The translations under genes and the position numbers were made by a program. Positions 8,276-17,476 of a stretch of 64,000 bases of DNA are shown here, one piece after another. The notes under the pieces were generated by a model. The model ran no database searches, was not told the DNA's origin, and worked only from the letters and a program-made list of their open reading frames with translations. The DNA is taken from the NCBI GenBank assembly GCA_024235175.1, contig JACKMX010000003.1:186001-250000 (forward strand), read 5' to 3'. Within the stretch, counting starts at the first letter, position 1. Each line of letters begins with the position of its first letter. Origin of the DNA: Chromatiaceae bacterium. GTDB taxonomy: Bacteria; Pseudomonadota; Gammaproteobacteria; Chromatiales; Chromatiaceae.

Positions 8276-11065
8276 TCATCGATTGGCACGGTAGCCGCTG
8301 ATATTGCTCTCCAGGAACTCGTCATCGGCATTACCCACGCCTCCCAGACCTTTCAGCTGAAATTGCAGGAGAATAGAGTTTACCGGATCGTCATCAATAT
8401 CGGTCAGAAGCTGTTGGCCAATCAGGCGTACCTGCCAGCAGCAGTTATCGTACTCGATTCCCGCGAACGCCTGTACGGTTTGATGGAAGAGTTCCGAGTA
8501 GGTCCAGCGTCCTACCAGGCTCCAGCGGTTGTTGATCGGCCAACGGCCGGACAGGTCTGTCTGTTCCACGCTGTCACGTGTGTAGTTGTACTCTGCATTG
8601 AGTACGCGCTCTGCACCGTCCATGTAGCGGACCGAAAACAGCCCGTTTTCCACGCGATTGTCATTCTGGTGGGGATCCCACTGGATGCCGGCTCTTATGC
8701 GCCAGTTCCGGCTGAGCTCAGATGTCAGTTCCGCCACTACCGCGGAACTGCTCTCTTCATCAGTCGCGCCCCCGGAAAGCTGAACCTCCCTGTCCCGGAA
8801 GTAGTAGATCTGGCCGATGCTGGCGTTTAACAGCTCCGCTCCTGTGGTATCGCTCAGGATGCGGCTGGTCAGCGCGGCAGTGAGCTGGTTTGCGTCGCCG
8901 ATCTTGTCGCTCCCGCTAAAACGATTTTCCTGGAACAGGCTTGGGAAACCGAATGTGATATTTGCAGTGTCAAAGTTTGGCAGTTCATCCTGATCTTCAT
9001 AAGGTGTCAGCAGATAAAATAGTCGCGGCTCCAGGGTCTGGACTACCGCATTGCCAAACAGGCTTGTGTTGCGTTCGAAGAAAAGTCCGCTATCGAGACT
9101 GAAAGTGGGAAGCAGCCGGTCCGGAGTTTCATCAAATCCCTGAGCCTGATTGTCCAGAGAGTAGCTGGTGAATCTCAGGCTCGCTTTAGGCGTCAGGTAT
9201 CCCCATTGCCGGTGGAGTGGAAGACTGATGCCAGGTTGGAGATCAAATCTATGTCCCACTGTGTTGTCCTGATCGCTGTGCCCGAAATAGACGTACTCCG
9301 ATCTCATGTGGTAGGTCAGTCCGAACGGCTGATTTGGCCTCTTCAATTCGAATAGAATCTGGGGAAGACGTCTGTATGGGCGATCGCTGCTGGCAATGGT
9401 ATCGTCGATAGTCTGGAAATACTGGGCTCTTCCCAGCAGGCTCCAGTCAGATCCGGTATACCGTACCTGACCCAGTCTCTCCAAGTGTCTTCCGCTGGTA
9501 ACCGCCAGACTTTCACCCAGGTCGCCCAGGTAGTCGTTGTCCGATACATAGTTGATGTCGGTGTCGAATGTCCAGCCCGGCGCCGGTCGACCGCTTGACT
9601 GAAGAGAGAATGCACCACGTGTGTTATTCTTGTCGTCCGCCACCGCTTTGTCATCAGGTAGAATTTCGGCCTGAATCCGGCCTCCATGTTTTTCCTGCAG
9701 ATAGCGGAACTCTCCTCCCAGCAGCAAGCCCCGTTTGCTCATGATGCGTGGTGTGAACGTCGCATCCATATTAGGCGCGATGTTGAAATAGTAGGGTACG
9801 CTGAGATCTGCGCCGGTGCGGTCGCTGTTTCCGGCCGTCGGAAAAAGAAATCCGGATTTACGGCGGTCGTCGATAGGGAAGCTGGCATAGGGTACGTAAA
9901 GGAATGGCACTCCCTTGAAACGCAGCTTTGCATGACGCGCCGTGCCCACGCCGCTTGCTTTATCAATATCGAGTTTCTCGGCTTCCAGCAGCCAGCCGTT
10001 CTGGCCTGGTTTGCAGGTGGTATAGTTTATACCTTCGAAGTGAGTCAGATCGCGGCTCTCAATGGAGGCTGAGTCTGCATCTCCTCTTGCGCCCTGGTCC
10101 GAAAGGCGGTAAGAGACCTGATCCAGTTCCCCCTGATTGGTGGCAAGATCAAAGTGGGCCTGGGATGCGGAGAGCCGCAGGCCTGGCTGTTCGTAGTAGA
10201 CGTTTCCTTCGGCATCCAATGTTTCTGCAGTTCGCTGATAGAGGACGGAATCAGCTTCCAGCAGACTTTCTGCGCGGCGAACCTGGACATTCCCTTCAAG
10301 GCTGACCTGGTTTTGGGATTGTTCCAATATCGAGCCATCGGCATCTATCAGCATCTGCTCTGCCGGTGCTGGACTGAATGAGAGAGGTGCCGGAGAGCTC
10401 CATGGGAAACATTGGTTCCAGTTCAATCCGCGGTCTATACCCGCATCGGCACTGACTGCTGCCACCTCCTCTCCTGAGCTGCTCTTACTGGCCTCCCTGA
10501 CAGTGTTTTGCTCGGAAACGGTTGCATCCGGGGAGTAAATTTGTTCCCGTACATCCGTTTGTTGCCTGGTTTCTTTAGCTGGCTTGTTCGTATCCCCTGC
10601 AGGGATTTCGGTGGATGCAGGGAGCGATTCAGCCGCCTCGGGAGCGCTCTCTGGTTGCACCGGCGGGCTCTCGTTACTGCCGATGCTTTTTTCCTCATCA
10701 GGAACCACCGGGGTGGAAGCTGGTTCGGGCTCGGCCATTTTATTCACCACCGTATCCGCTTTGTTTTCTTCCGGTTCGGCAGCTTCCGGTTTCGGCTTAT
10801 CTGTGCCAACTGGAACCTGTTCAGGCTCAGCCCTGCTTGTGCCTGTCTGCACAGTCCGGGACTGGACTTCACTTCGGCCGCTTTCTGTGGTCACTGGCGG
10901 CAGCTGTTTTGGTTGAAGTGGTTCAACTGGAGGGGATATCACACCTTTGCACACCCACTTGCCGCCGGGGGATGGTTGGCAGTCCCATCCAGCGGTGGAA
11001 TTTTGCGTAATACTCAGCAGCAGACCGCTGACAAGCAGCGGTTTAATCCATCTGTTTCCAGGCAC
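8276..11065 (-). CDS. lptD: LPS-assembly outer-membrane protein LptD
   Basis: LptD is the beta-barrel that inserts LPS into the outer leaflet with LptE. After a signal peptide (PLLVSGLLLSITQNSTAG) comes the cysteine pair in WDCQPSPGGKWVC. Next is an unusual Pro/Glu/Ser/Ala-rich linker of about 190 residues, then the OstA jelly-roll domain (MLIDADGSILEQ onward), a long barrel, and a final CC pair (YDNCCWQ). Both cysteine sets needed for the interdomain disulfides are present. About 929 residues is longer than the common ~780 because of the linker. I prefer the GTG at 11065, which has GGAA six bases upstream; a TTG at 11077 is the alternative. Confidence 0.95.
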   Translation of the reverse strand: MPGNRWIKPLLVSGLLLSITQNSTAGWDCQPSPGGKWVCKGVISPPVEPLQPKQLPPVTTESGRSEVQSRTVQTGTSRAEPEQVPVGTDKPKPEAAEPEENKADTVVNKMAEPEPASTPVVPDEEKSIGSNESPPVQPESAPEAAESLPASTEIPAGDTNKPAKETRQQTDVREQIYSPDATVSEQNTVREASKSSSGEEVAAVSADAGIDRGLNWNQCFPWSSPAPLSFSPAPAEQMLIDADGSILEQSQNQVSLEGNVQVRRAESLLEADSVLYQRTAETLDAEGNVYYEQPGLRLSASQAHFDLATNQGELDQVSYRLSDQGARGDADSASIESRDLTHFEGINYTTCKPGQNGWLLEAEKLDIDKASGVGTARHAKLRFKGVPFLYVPYASFPIDDRRKSGFLFPTAGNSDRTGADLSVPYYFNIAPNMDATFTPRIMSKRGLLLGGEFRYLQEKHGGRIQAEILPDDKAVADDKNNTRGAFSLQSSGRPAPGWTFDTDINYVSDNDYLGDLGESLAVTSGRHLERLGQVRYTGSDWSLLGRAQYFQTIDDTIASSDRPYRRLPQILFELKRPNQPFGLTYHMRSEYVYFGHSDQDNTVGHRFDLQPGISLPLHRQWGYLTPKASLRFTSYSLDNQAQGFDETPDRLLPTFSLDSGLFFERNTSLFGNAVVQTLEPRLFYLLTPYEDQDELPNFDTANITFGFPSLFQENRFSGSDKIGDANQLTAALTSRILSDTTGAELLNASIGQIYYFRDREVQLSGGATDEESSSAVVAELTSELSRNWRIRAGIQWDPHQNDNRVENGLFSVRYMDGAERVLNAEYNYTRDSVEQTDLSGRWPINNRWSLVGRWTYSELFHQTVQAFAGIEYDNCCWQVRLIGQQLLTDIDDDPVNSILLQFQLKGLGGVGNADDEFLESNISGYRANR

Positions 11066-11182
11066 CGGGAGTTCCAAAATTTGTTATTGGGTTGGCGGAA
11101 ATCTGTTGTCGGTTTAGCGAACGCCCACTAAAATCGCATAGAATTGCATTTTCTTCAATGGGTTCCGGATGGAAATCAACAA

Positions 11183-12160
11183 GTGAACGAGCGTCTTGCC
11201 GCGCTGAACAGTTGGCTCAGCGATGAGGTCGGCCTGCTCGGTTACACGATCGAAGCGGTTTCCGGCGATGCAAGTTTCCGGCGCTATTTTAGAGTGACGG
11301 GAGCTGCCACCGAGAAATGGGTCGCAATGGATGCTCCGCCGGACCGGGAGGATTGCCGCCCTTTTGTCGAAATGGCGCGCCAGTTGGGGCGTCTGGGCCT
11401 GCATGCGCCCGGCATTCACGCACAAGAGATCGAACAGGGGTTCCTGCTGTTGGAGGATCTCGGTGCTGTGCACTATCTGGATGTTCTGAACAATGATACC
11501 GCCGACCGCCTTTATGGCGACGCATTGGCGGCCTTGGCTGTTGTTCAGGCCTGCGTGCCGACCGACGGACTGCCGCACTATGATGCAGCGTTATTGCTGC
11601 GGGAGATGGAGCTTTTTCGTGAATGGCTGCTGGGTCGTCATTTGGGGGTTCATCTTGGCGATGCGGAGAGCAGGATGCTGGAAGAGTTGTTCGGGCTGTT
11701 GATTGAAAATGCTCTGGAGCAACCCAGGGTCTGTGTACTGCGCGATTTTCACTCAAGGAATCTGATGGTCACCTCTTCCCCCAGTCCCGGAATTCTCGAT
11801 TTTCAGGATGCAGTGTACGGGCCCGCCACCTACGATCTGGTTTCTCTGCTCAAGGATTGCTATATCGATTGGGATCCGGTTCGCATCAGAGAGTGGGCGG
11901 TTGGTTATTTTCAATTGGCGGTTCAGTCGGGCGTATTGCGGGATGAGCATGAGGTGAAATTTCTGCGCTGGTTCGACCTGATGGGCGTGCAGCGTCACTT
12001 GAAGGCTGCGGGCATATTTGCCCGTCTGCATGTGCGTGACGGAAAGCCCGGTTATCTGAAAGATATTCCAAGGACCCTGGGATATATCCTGAAGCTGGAA
12101 CGGGGATATCCCGAACTGGAAGGTTTGTGCCGGCTGATCAAGTCACTAATACTGGACTGA
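11183..12160 (+). CDS. amgK: Anomeric MurNAc/GlcNAc kinase AmgK
   Basis: AmgK phosphorylates N-acetylmuramate at the anomeric carbon, feeding recycled cell-wall sugar to UDP-MurNAc without passing through GlcNAc-6-P. The aminoglycoside-phosphotransferase fold is visible: SGDASFRRYFRV near the N-terminus, the Brenner motif VLRDFHSRNLMV and the metal motif GILDFQDAVYGPATYDL. It is divergent from lptD, as in Pseudomonas. The expected partner murU does not follow; purD is convergent. I prefer the GTG at 11183 over a TTG at 11144 because NERLAALNSWL aligns with family N-termini. Confidence 0.88.
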   Translation: MNERLAALNSWLSDEVGLLGYTIEAVSGDASFRRYFRVTGAATEKWVAMDAPPDREDCRPFVEMARQLGRLGLHAPGIHAQEIEQGFLLLEDLGAVHYLDVLNNDTADRLYGDALAALAVVQACVPTDGLPHYDAALLLREMELFREWLLGRHLGVHLGDAESRMLEELFGLLIENALEQPRVCVLRDFHSRNLMVTSSPSPGILDFQDAVYGPATYDLVSLLKDCYIDWDPVRIREWAVGYFQLAVQSGVLRDEHEVKFLRWFDLMGVQRHLKAAGIFARLHVRDGKPGYLKDIPRTLGYILKLERGYPELEGLCRLIKSLILD

Positions 12161-12191
12161 CGGCAAACCCAGCGGCCTTGTTGTTTCAGCT

Positions 12192-13484
12192 TCAGCTCCT
12201 CGTACGCTCTCTGGCGATGGCGCGATAACCGATATCGGTACGATAACAGGCACCCGGCCAGGCCACCCGTTGCACCAGCTCATAAGCTTTGGTTTGTGCC
12301 TCCAGTACATTTTCTCCCAGTGCGGTTGCGCAGAGCACCCTTCCGCCCGCGGTCAGAACCTGGCCGTCCATGAATCTGGTTCCGGCATGAAATATCTTTG
12401 CATCTTCCAGTTCTGTCTCCGGCAGGTCCGCTATCAGGTCGTCTTTCCGGTAGTCGCCTGGATAACCATCGGCAGCCAGAACAACACCGAGGGATGCGCG
12501 TGGATCCCAATCGGCCTGCTCACGCTCCAGTCTGCCCTCCAGGGCCGCCAGACAGTGTGAAACCAGGTCGGATTTCATGCGCAGCATGATCGGCTGGGTT
12601 TCCGGATCACCAAATCGGCAGTTGTATTCGAGCACTTTTGGTGAGCCGGCACTGTCGATCATCACTCCGGCATAGAGAAAGCCGATATAGAGAATTCCTT
12701 CGTCTGCCAGACCACGGACGGTTGGTTCGATAATCTGCTGCATTATACTCAGGTGCATTTCCGGCGTTACCACCGGAGCCGGTGAGTAGGCGCCCATACC
12801 ACCGGTATTGGGGCCCAGGTCGCCGTTGTCCCGCGCTTTGTGATCCTGTGAACTCGCCATCGGCAGGATGTTGACGCCATCTGTGATGACGATGAAGCTG
12901 GCTTCTTCTCCCTGAAGGAACTCCTCGATCACGACCCGATGACCGGCCTCTCCAAAACTGTTTCCAGCCAGCATTTCGCGCACGGTGGATTCTGCACTCT
13001 CCATGTCCCGGGCGATTATCACTCCCTTACCGGCGGCGAGGCCATCAGCCTTGATCACTATCGGCACCCCGACTTTGTGCAGATAAGCCAGTGCTTCAGT
13101 CTGGTCTGTAAAACTGCCGTATGCGGCCGTGGGAATCCGGTGGCGCTTTAGAAAATCCTTGGTGAAGGCTTTTGAGCCCTCAAGCTGCGCGGCTTCCCGG
13201 GTCGGCCCGAAACAGTTCAACCCCGCACGGTTAAAGGCATCCACAACACCAAGTACCAAAGGTACCTCAGGACCCACAATGGTCAGCCCGACAGCATTAG
13301 CGCGTGCGAATTCGACCAGTTGGTCTATCTGCTCGGCGCCGATATCCACATTGGAGAGCTTTGGCTCCATAGCGGTACCGGCGTTGCCTGGTGCAACAAA
13401 GATGTGGTCTGCGAGAGGGGATTGGGCTGCCTTCCAGGCCAGCGCATGTTCCCGGCCGCCGCCTCCGATGATCAATATGTTCAT
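12192..13484 (-). CDS. purD: Phosphoribosylamine-glycine ligase PurD
   Basis: PurD joins glycine to phosphoribosylamine with ATP, the second step of purine synthesis. The 430 residues match the family. The N-terminal domain begins MNILIIGGGGREHALAWK. The ATP-grasp domain has VIKADGLAAGKGVI, EEFLQGEEASF and HKARDNGDLGPNTGGMGAYS, and the metal-binding motif YNCRFGDPETQP follows. It is downstream of purH as in many gammaproteobacteria, but here an lpxA gene lies between them. ATG start. Confidence 0.97.
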   Translation of the reverse strand: MNILIIGGGGREHALAWKAAQSPLADHIFVAPGNAGTAMEPKLSNVDIGAEQIDQLVEFARANAVGLTIVGPEVPLVLGVVDAFNRAGLNCFGPTREAAQLEGSKAFTKDFLKRHRIPTAAYGSFTDQTEALAYLHKVGVPIVIKADGLAAGKGVIIARDMESAESTVREMLAGNSFGEAGHRVVIEEFLQGEEASFIVITDGVNILPMASSQDHKARDNGDLGPNTGGMGAYSPAPVVTPEMHLSIMQQIIEPTVRGLADEGILYIGFLYAGVMIDSAGSPKVLEYNCRFGDPETQPIMLRMKSDLVSHCLAALEGRLEREQADWDPRASLGVVLAADGYPGDYRKDDLIADLPETELEDAKIFHAGTRFMDGQVLTAGGRVLCATALGENVLEAQTKAYELVQRVAWPGACYRTDIGYRAIARERTRS

Positions 13485-13618
13485 TCTGTTTCAGTGCCTT
13501 GTCATTGGCTCAAGTTAAGACAAAAAGTTGCTGCCCGGACGACAGCGCCAGTCTGATTAGAAGATAGGCACCATAATCGGCCTGCTTTACGATTATTTCA
13601 TCCAACCACCGTCAGAAT

Positions 13619-14398
13619 TCAGCGGTGTGTGGTGACTCCCCGCTCACTGCGCCTGAAAAATTTTATTATCTCAGTAACCTCAGGTATTTGATCTTCTTTC
13701 TCAAGTCCGGCCAGGGCCTGCTGGATATTTTCCCGGGAGTGATAGATTCGTTTGTAGGCAAGCTTGATCTCCATGCGCACCTCAGGTGTGAATCCCGCCC
13801 GTCGCAGACCGACGCTGTTTATTCCGGAAATTCTGGCTGGGTTGCCGTCACCAATGGTATAGGGTGGAATATCCTTCACGATTTTTGCCAGACCTGCAAT
13901 CATGACCCTGTCTCCGATATAGGTGAACTGGTGGATTGCCGCAAGGCCTGAGATGAAGGCGTTGTTGCCGATGGTGACGTGACCGGCCAGTACTGAGGCA
14001 TGACCCAATATGTTATTGTTTCCGATGACGCTGTCGTGACCTGCGTGAAAATTCCCCATGAAGTAGTTGCCGCAACCGATCAGTGTGCCTGTTTCGGTTT
14101 TAACGCCGCGACTGATATTGACGCCCTCTTTGAAGTGATTGCTGTCACCGATCGTAAGCGGTCTGCTCTTGTCCACAGAAAAAGTGAGATCCTGTGGTTC
14201 ACAACCCAACATGGCGCCGTGACAAACCCGGTTGTTGCACCCCATGCGTGTACCCGAATAGATTCGGACGTTGCTTTCGATGCGGCAACCCTCACCGATC
14301 GAAACGCCTTTTTCCACTATGCTGAACGGACCGATCTCGACCGATTCATGGATATCTGAATCTTTGTCGACTATGGCAGTGGGATGAAATTTAGTCAT
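13619..14398 (-). CDS. lpxA: LpxA-type UDP-GlcNAc acyltransferase
   Basis: LpxA transfers a 3-hydroxyacyl chain from ACP to UDP-GlcNAc, the first lipid A step. The 259-residue protein is a left-handed beta-helix of hexapeptide repeats with a helical C-terminus. The catalytic-region histidines are retained (NFHAGHD, and AIHQF further on), and the tail FFRRSERG matches LpxA. The start is the ATG at 14398 (MTKFHPTAIV); 11 upstream codons fall in the inverted repeat. It stands alone between purH and purD rather than in the lpxD-fabZ-lpxA-lpxB cluster. It could be a second LpxA or a relocated sole copy, and its acceptor may differ. Confidence 0.85.
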   Translation of the reverse strand: MTKFHPTAIVDKDSDIHESVEIGPFSIVEKGVSIGEGCRIESNVRIYSGTRMGCNNRVCHGAMLGCEPQDLTFSVDKSRPLTIGDSNHFKEGVNISRGVKTETGTLIGCGNYFMGNFHAGHDSVIGNNNILGHASVLAGHVTIGNNAFISGLAAIHQFTYIGDRVMIAGLAKIVKDIPPYTIGDGNPARISGINSVGLRRAGFTPEVRMEIKLAYKRIYHSRENIQQALAGLEKEDQIPEVTEIIKFFRRSERGVTTHR

Positions 14399-14420
14399 GC
14401 CTTTACCAGTAAAGGTGGGC

Positions 14421-14523
14421 CTAGCCCGCATCCGTCACCAGCACGAGTAAAATGAACGTAATTTGCTGTTTTATATATATTATTGACATATCTTCAGTTC
14501 GCCTGGTGATGGATGCGGGCTAG
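14421..14523. repeat. MITE-like inverted-repeat element, 103 bp
   Basis: A 21-bp arm at 14421-14441 (begins CTAGCCCGCATCCG) is repeated in inverted orientation at 14503-14523 with one mismatch. The 61-bp AT-rich centre holds no gene. Both outer ends are CTAG, which is also the end of the arm itself. The structure is that of a small non-autonomous terminal-inverted-repeat element or a large palindromic intergenic repeat. It separates purH from lpxA and is in the right place to affect lpxA expression. No T run is present to make it a simple terminator. Confidence 0.7.
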
Positions 14524-14556
14524 TCCAGCATAAACGGATAGCGGATTTTGCCGGGA

Positions 14557-16116
14557 TTAGTGGCGGAAGTGCCGCATGCCGGTGAATACCATAGCAATGT
14601 TATGCTCATCTGCGGCTGCGATGACCTCTTCATCGCGCATCGAACCGCCGGGTTGAATAACCGCCCGGATTCCGGCCTCGGCAGCGGCATCCAGTCCATC
14701 GCGGAATGGGAAGAAGGCATCGGATGCCATGACCGAACCGGAAACCTGAAGACCGGCCTGTTCAGCTTTGATCCCGGCAATACGCGCCGAATTGATGCGG
14801 CTCATCTGGCCGGCGCCCACACCGATGGTCATGTTGTCCCGGCCGTAGACAATGGCGTTTGATTTTACGAATTTGGCAACCCGCCAGGTAAACAGCAGAT
14901 CAGTCATCTCCTGTTCACTCGGAGAGCGTCTGGTCACCACTCTGAGTTCCCTGGTGAGCTGCAGGTCGGCGTCCTGCACCAGCAGTCCGCCATTGACACG
15001 TTTAAACTCGAGCCGATGGATGGATTCTGATTTCCACTCTCCACACACCAGCAGGCGTACGTTCTTCTTCTCCTTGACCAACTCCGCGGCGCCATCGGCT
15101 ACGCCTGGGGCAATGATCACTTCGACAAACTGACGCTCAATTATTACTTTTGCCGTTGCCTCATCCAACTCGCCGTTGAGGGCGATAATACCACCGAAAG
15201 CTGACTCCGGATCTGTGCTGAAGGCGCGTTCATAGGCGGCTTTCAGGTTCTCTCCGAGTGCCACACCACAGGGATTGGCATGTTTGACGATAACGCAGGC
15301 AGGCCCTTCACTGAACTGCTTGACACATTCGAGCGCGGCATCGGTGTCTGCAATGTTATTGTACGAGAGCGCTTTACCCTGAATCTGACGGGCGGTGGAG
15401 ATACAAGCTTCCGGTTGTTCCTTCTCGATGAAGAAAGCAGCATTCTGGTGTGGGTTCTCGCCGTAGCGCATGGTTTGCACCTGTTGCAGCTGCAGATTGA
15501 TGGTACGGGGGAAGAGCTTGCGATCGCCTTCGAGACGAACTCCCAGGTAGTTGGCGATGGCGCCATCGTAATGTGAGGTGTGTTCAAAGGTTTTAACGGC
15601 CAGATCGAAGCGCGTGCCGGCGCCCACCGAACCGTTGTTACTGTCCATCTCACCGAGCACCCGTTGATAGTCGCTTGAGTCAACCAGGACGATCACATCT
15701 GCGTGATTTTTGGCCGCGGCCCGCAACAGGGTGGGCCCGCCGATATCTATATTTTCAATAGCGGTAGCCAGGTCACAAGCCGGATCCGCCACAGTTTGTT
15801 CGAACGGATAGAGATTGACCACAACCATATCTATGGGAGCGATGCCATGCTCCTGCATGATTCGGTCGTCAGTTCCGCGCCTGCCAAGTATGCCGCCGTG
15901 AATCTTTGGATGCAGAGTTTTCACCCGGCCGTCCATCATCTCCGGAAAGCCAGTGTGATCTGCAACCTCTATAACAGGGATTCCGCTGTCTCCAAGCAGT
16001 TTGGCAGTACCACCAGTGGAGAGTATTTCAACGCCCCGCTGGTGCAGGGCTCGGGCGAATTCGACAATACCGTTTTTATCGGAGACGCTGATAAGGGCGC
16101 GGCGGATTACTGACAT
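14557..16116 (-). CDS. purH: Bifunctional AICAR formyltransferase / IMP cyclohydrolase PurH
   Basis: PurH performs the last two steps of IMP synthesis. The 519-residue protein has the N-terminal MGS-like cyclohydrolase domain (ALISVSDKNGIVEFARAL, ILSTGGTAKLL, VKTLHPKIHGGIL). The C-terminal formyltransferase domain carries the catalytic Lys-His motif IVKHANPCGVA, plus MRYGENPHQNAAF and ASDAFFPFRDG. The ATG start lies downstream of fis and dusB. The gene is probably co-transcribed toward lpxA and purD, interrupted by the inverted-repeat element. Confidence 0.97.
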   Translation of the reverse strand: MSVIRRALISVSDKNGIVEFARALHQRGVEILSTGGTAKLLGDSGIPVIEVADHTGFPEMMDGRVKTLHPKIHGGILGRRGTDDRIMQEHGIAPIDMVVVNLYPFEQTVADPACDLATAIENIDIGGPTLLRAAAKNHADVIVLVDSSDYQRVLGEMDSNNGSVGAGTRFDLAVKTFEHTSHYDGAIANYLGVRLEGDRKLFPRTINLQLQQVQTMRYGENPHQNAAFFIEKEQPEACISTARQIQGKALSYNNIADTDAALECVKQFSEGPACVIVKHANPCGVALGENLKAAYERAFSTDPESAFGGIIALNGELDEATAKVIIERQFVEVIIAPGVADGAAELVKEKKNVRLLVCGEWKSESIHRLEFKRVNGGLLVQDADLQLTRELRVVTRRSPSEQEMTDLLFTWRVAKFVKSNAIVYGRDNMTIGVGAGQMSRINSARIAGIKAEQAGLQVSGSVMASDAFFPFRDGLDAAAEAGIRAVIQPGGSMRDEEVIAAADEHNIAMVFTGMRHFRH

Positions 16117-16196
16117 GATCTGATCTCTTAAGAATTAGGTTGAATTTCCAGTGCCGATGGAGCAGCTGCAGTATTCCAAAAGCTGAATGAAATAAT

Positions 16197-16493
16197 TCAA
16201 TCCAATTGGTAAATGGTGAGTTTCTTGCGCAGTGTGCTGCGGCTGATACCCAACAGCGCAGCTGCTCTGGTCTGATTACCTTCTGCTTGTTTCATTACGG
16301 TTTCCAGTAATGGCTGTTCCACTTCTGCCAGCACCAACTGGTACAGGTTTGCAGTTTTATGGCCGTCCAGTTTTACGAAGTAGCTGTTCAGCGCGTCGCG
16401 CACACACTCGCGCAGTGGCTCTTTTGTCTTGTTCTTGGCCACGGTAAAGGGTATTGTCCACTCTTCCTGGCCATGTGTTGCTCCATTTGTCAT
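16197..16493 (-). CDS. fis: Nucleoid-associated protein Fis
   Basis: Fis is the small DNA-bending protein that activates rRNA/tRNA promoters and shapes the nucleoid in fast growth. The 98 residues equal the enterobacterial length. The C-terminal helix-turn-helix is intact (LLETVMKQAEGNQTRAAALL, GISRSTLRKKL), as is the dimer core (LRECVRDALNSYFVKL). It overlaps the dusB stop by four bases (ATGA), the classical dusB-fis operon, so both share a promoter upstream of dusB. Confidence 0.97.
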   Translation of the reverse strand: MTNGATHGQEEWTIPFTVAKNKTKEPLRECVRDALNSYFVKLDGHKTANLYQLVLAEVEQPLLETVMKQAEGNQTRAAALLGISRSTLRKKLTIYQLD

Positions 16494-17476
16494 GCTGCCA
16501 TCCCCCTCTCGTTGCCCGACCGTACGAAGAACTCTCTGATCAGCAGAAGCTGTTCGTCGGCTGAGTCGGTTGTATAGATTCTCTTTCTGAATGAACTGCT
16601 GTTCTGCAGATTTTCGCTGTACCAGGCAATGTGCTTACGGGCTACGCGTACCCCCCTTTGCCTGCCGTACAAGCTGTACAGATTCTGCAGATGTTCGTAC
16701 ACAAGTTCGCACACCTGCGCCGGCGTTGGCGGTGCAAGCTGTTCACCGGTTGCCATATAGTGCGCAATTTGGCGGAATATCCAGGGCCGACCCAAGGCTG
16801 CTCTCCCAATCATCACGCCATCGGCACCGGTCGAACACAATACATGCTGCGCCTTTTCGGGTGTGTTGATGTCTCCATTGGCAATCACCGGGAGGGCCAC
16901 CGACTGCTTGATCCGGTGGATTGTCTCGTACTCGGCTTCACCGGTGTAGCCGCAGGCGCGGGTTCGGCCATGCACCGCCAAAGCGCTTATGCCCTCCTGT
17001 TCTGCAATCCGGGCGATCTGCACTCCGTTGCGGTTCTCTCTGTTCCAGCCGGTGCGTATCTTCAGTGTCACCGGAATATTCACAGCCCCCACCACAGCAG
17101 CAATTATCCTGGCAACCAAGGTTTCACTACGCAGCAGTGCCGAACCGGCATCGGCTTTGCAAACCTTTTTGGCGGGACAGCCCATGTTAATGTCGATGAT
17201 CTGAGCTCCGCTGCCGGCATTTATCCGCGCCGCCTCTGCCATAGCAGCAGGGTCCGAGCCAACAATTTGCACAGAGACAGGGCCGGGTTCCCCTTCAAAG
17301 TCAAGGCGGTGAATGGACTTATGGCTCCCCCAAAGGTTGATATCGGAGGAGACCATCTCAGAAACCGCCATACCAGCCCCGAGGCGCCTGCAAAGCTGCC
17401 TGAATGGTTTATCCGTGACCCCCGCCATTGGTGCGAGGATCAGGTTGTTATCCAGTCTGAACGAGCCGATTCGCAT
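16490..17476 (-). CDS. dusB: tRNA-dihydrouridine synthase DusB
   Basis: DusB is an FMN enzyme reducing a D-loop uridine in tRNA. The TIM-barrel begins at MRIGSFRLDNNLILAPMAGV (ATG at 17476), and the catalytic cysteine lies in INMGCPAKKVCKADAG. Further motifs are LKIRTGW, AVHGRTR, VIANGDI and GVMIGRAALGRPW. The length is 328 residues. The frame extends 26 codons upstream, but homology begins at 17476. It is translationally coupled to fis. Confidence 0.96.
   Translation of the reverse strand: MRIGSFRLDNNLILAPMAGVTDKPFRQLCRRLGAGMAVSEMVSSDINLWGSHKSIHRLDFEGEPGPVSVQIVGSDPAAMAEAARINAGSGAQIIDINMGCPAKKVCKADAGSALLRSETLVARIIAAVVGAVNIPVTLKIRTGWNRENRNGVQIARIAEQEGISALAVHGRTRACGYTGEAEYETIHRIKQSVALPVIANGDINTPEKAQHVLCSTGADGVMIGRAALGRPWIFRQIAHYMATGEQLAPPTPAQVCELVYEHLQNLYSLYGRQRGVRVARKHIAWYSENLQNSSSFRKRIYTTDSADEQLLLIREFFVRSGNERGMAA

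Noticed and set aside
10508..11131. A 207-codon frame antisense to the lptD linker
   Set aside because: It arises from the biased composition of the LptD linker; the low-complexity sequence shows no domain.
14400..14530. Inverted repeat as a simple purH terminator
   Set aside because: The arms are separated by 61 bp and no T run follows either arm, so an intrinsic terminator is unlikely.
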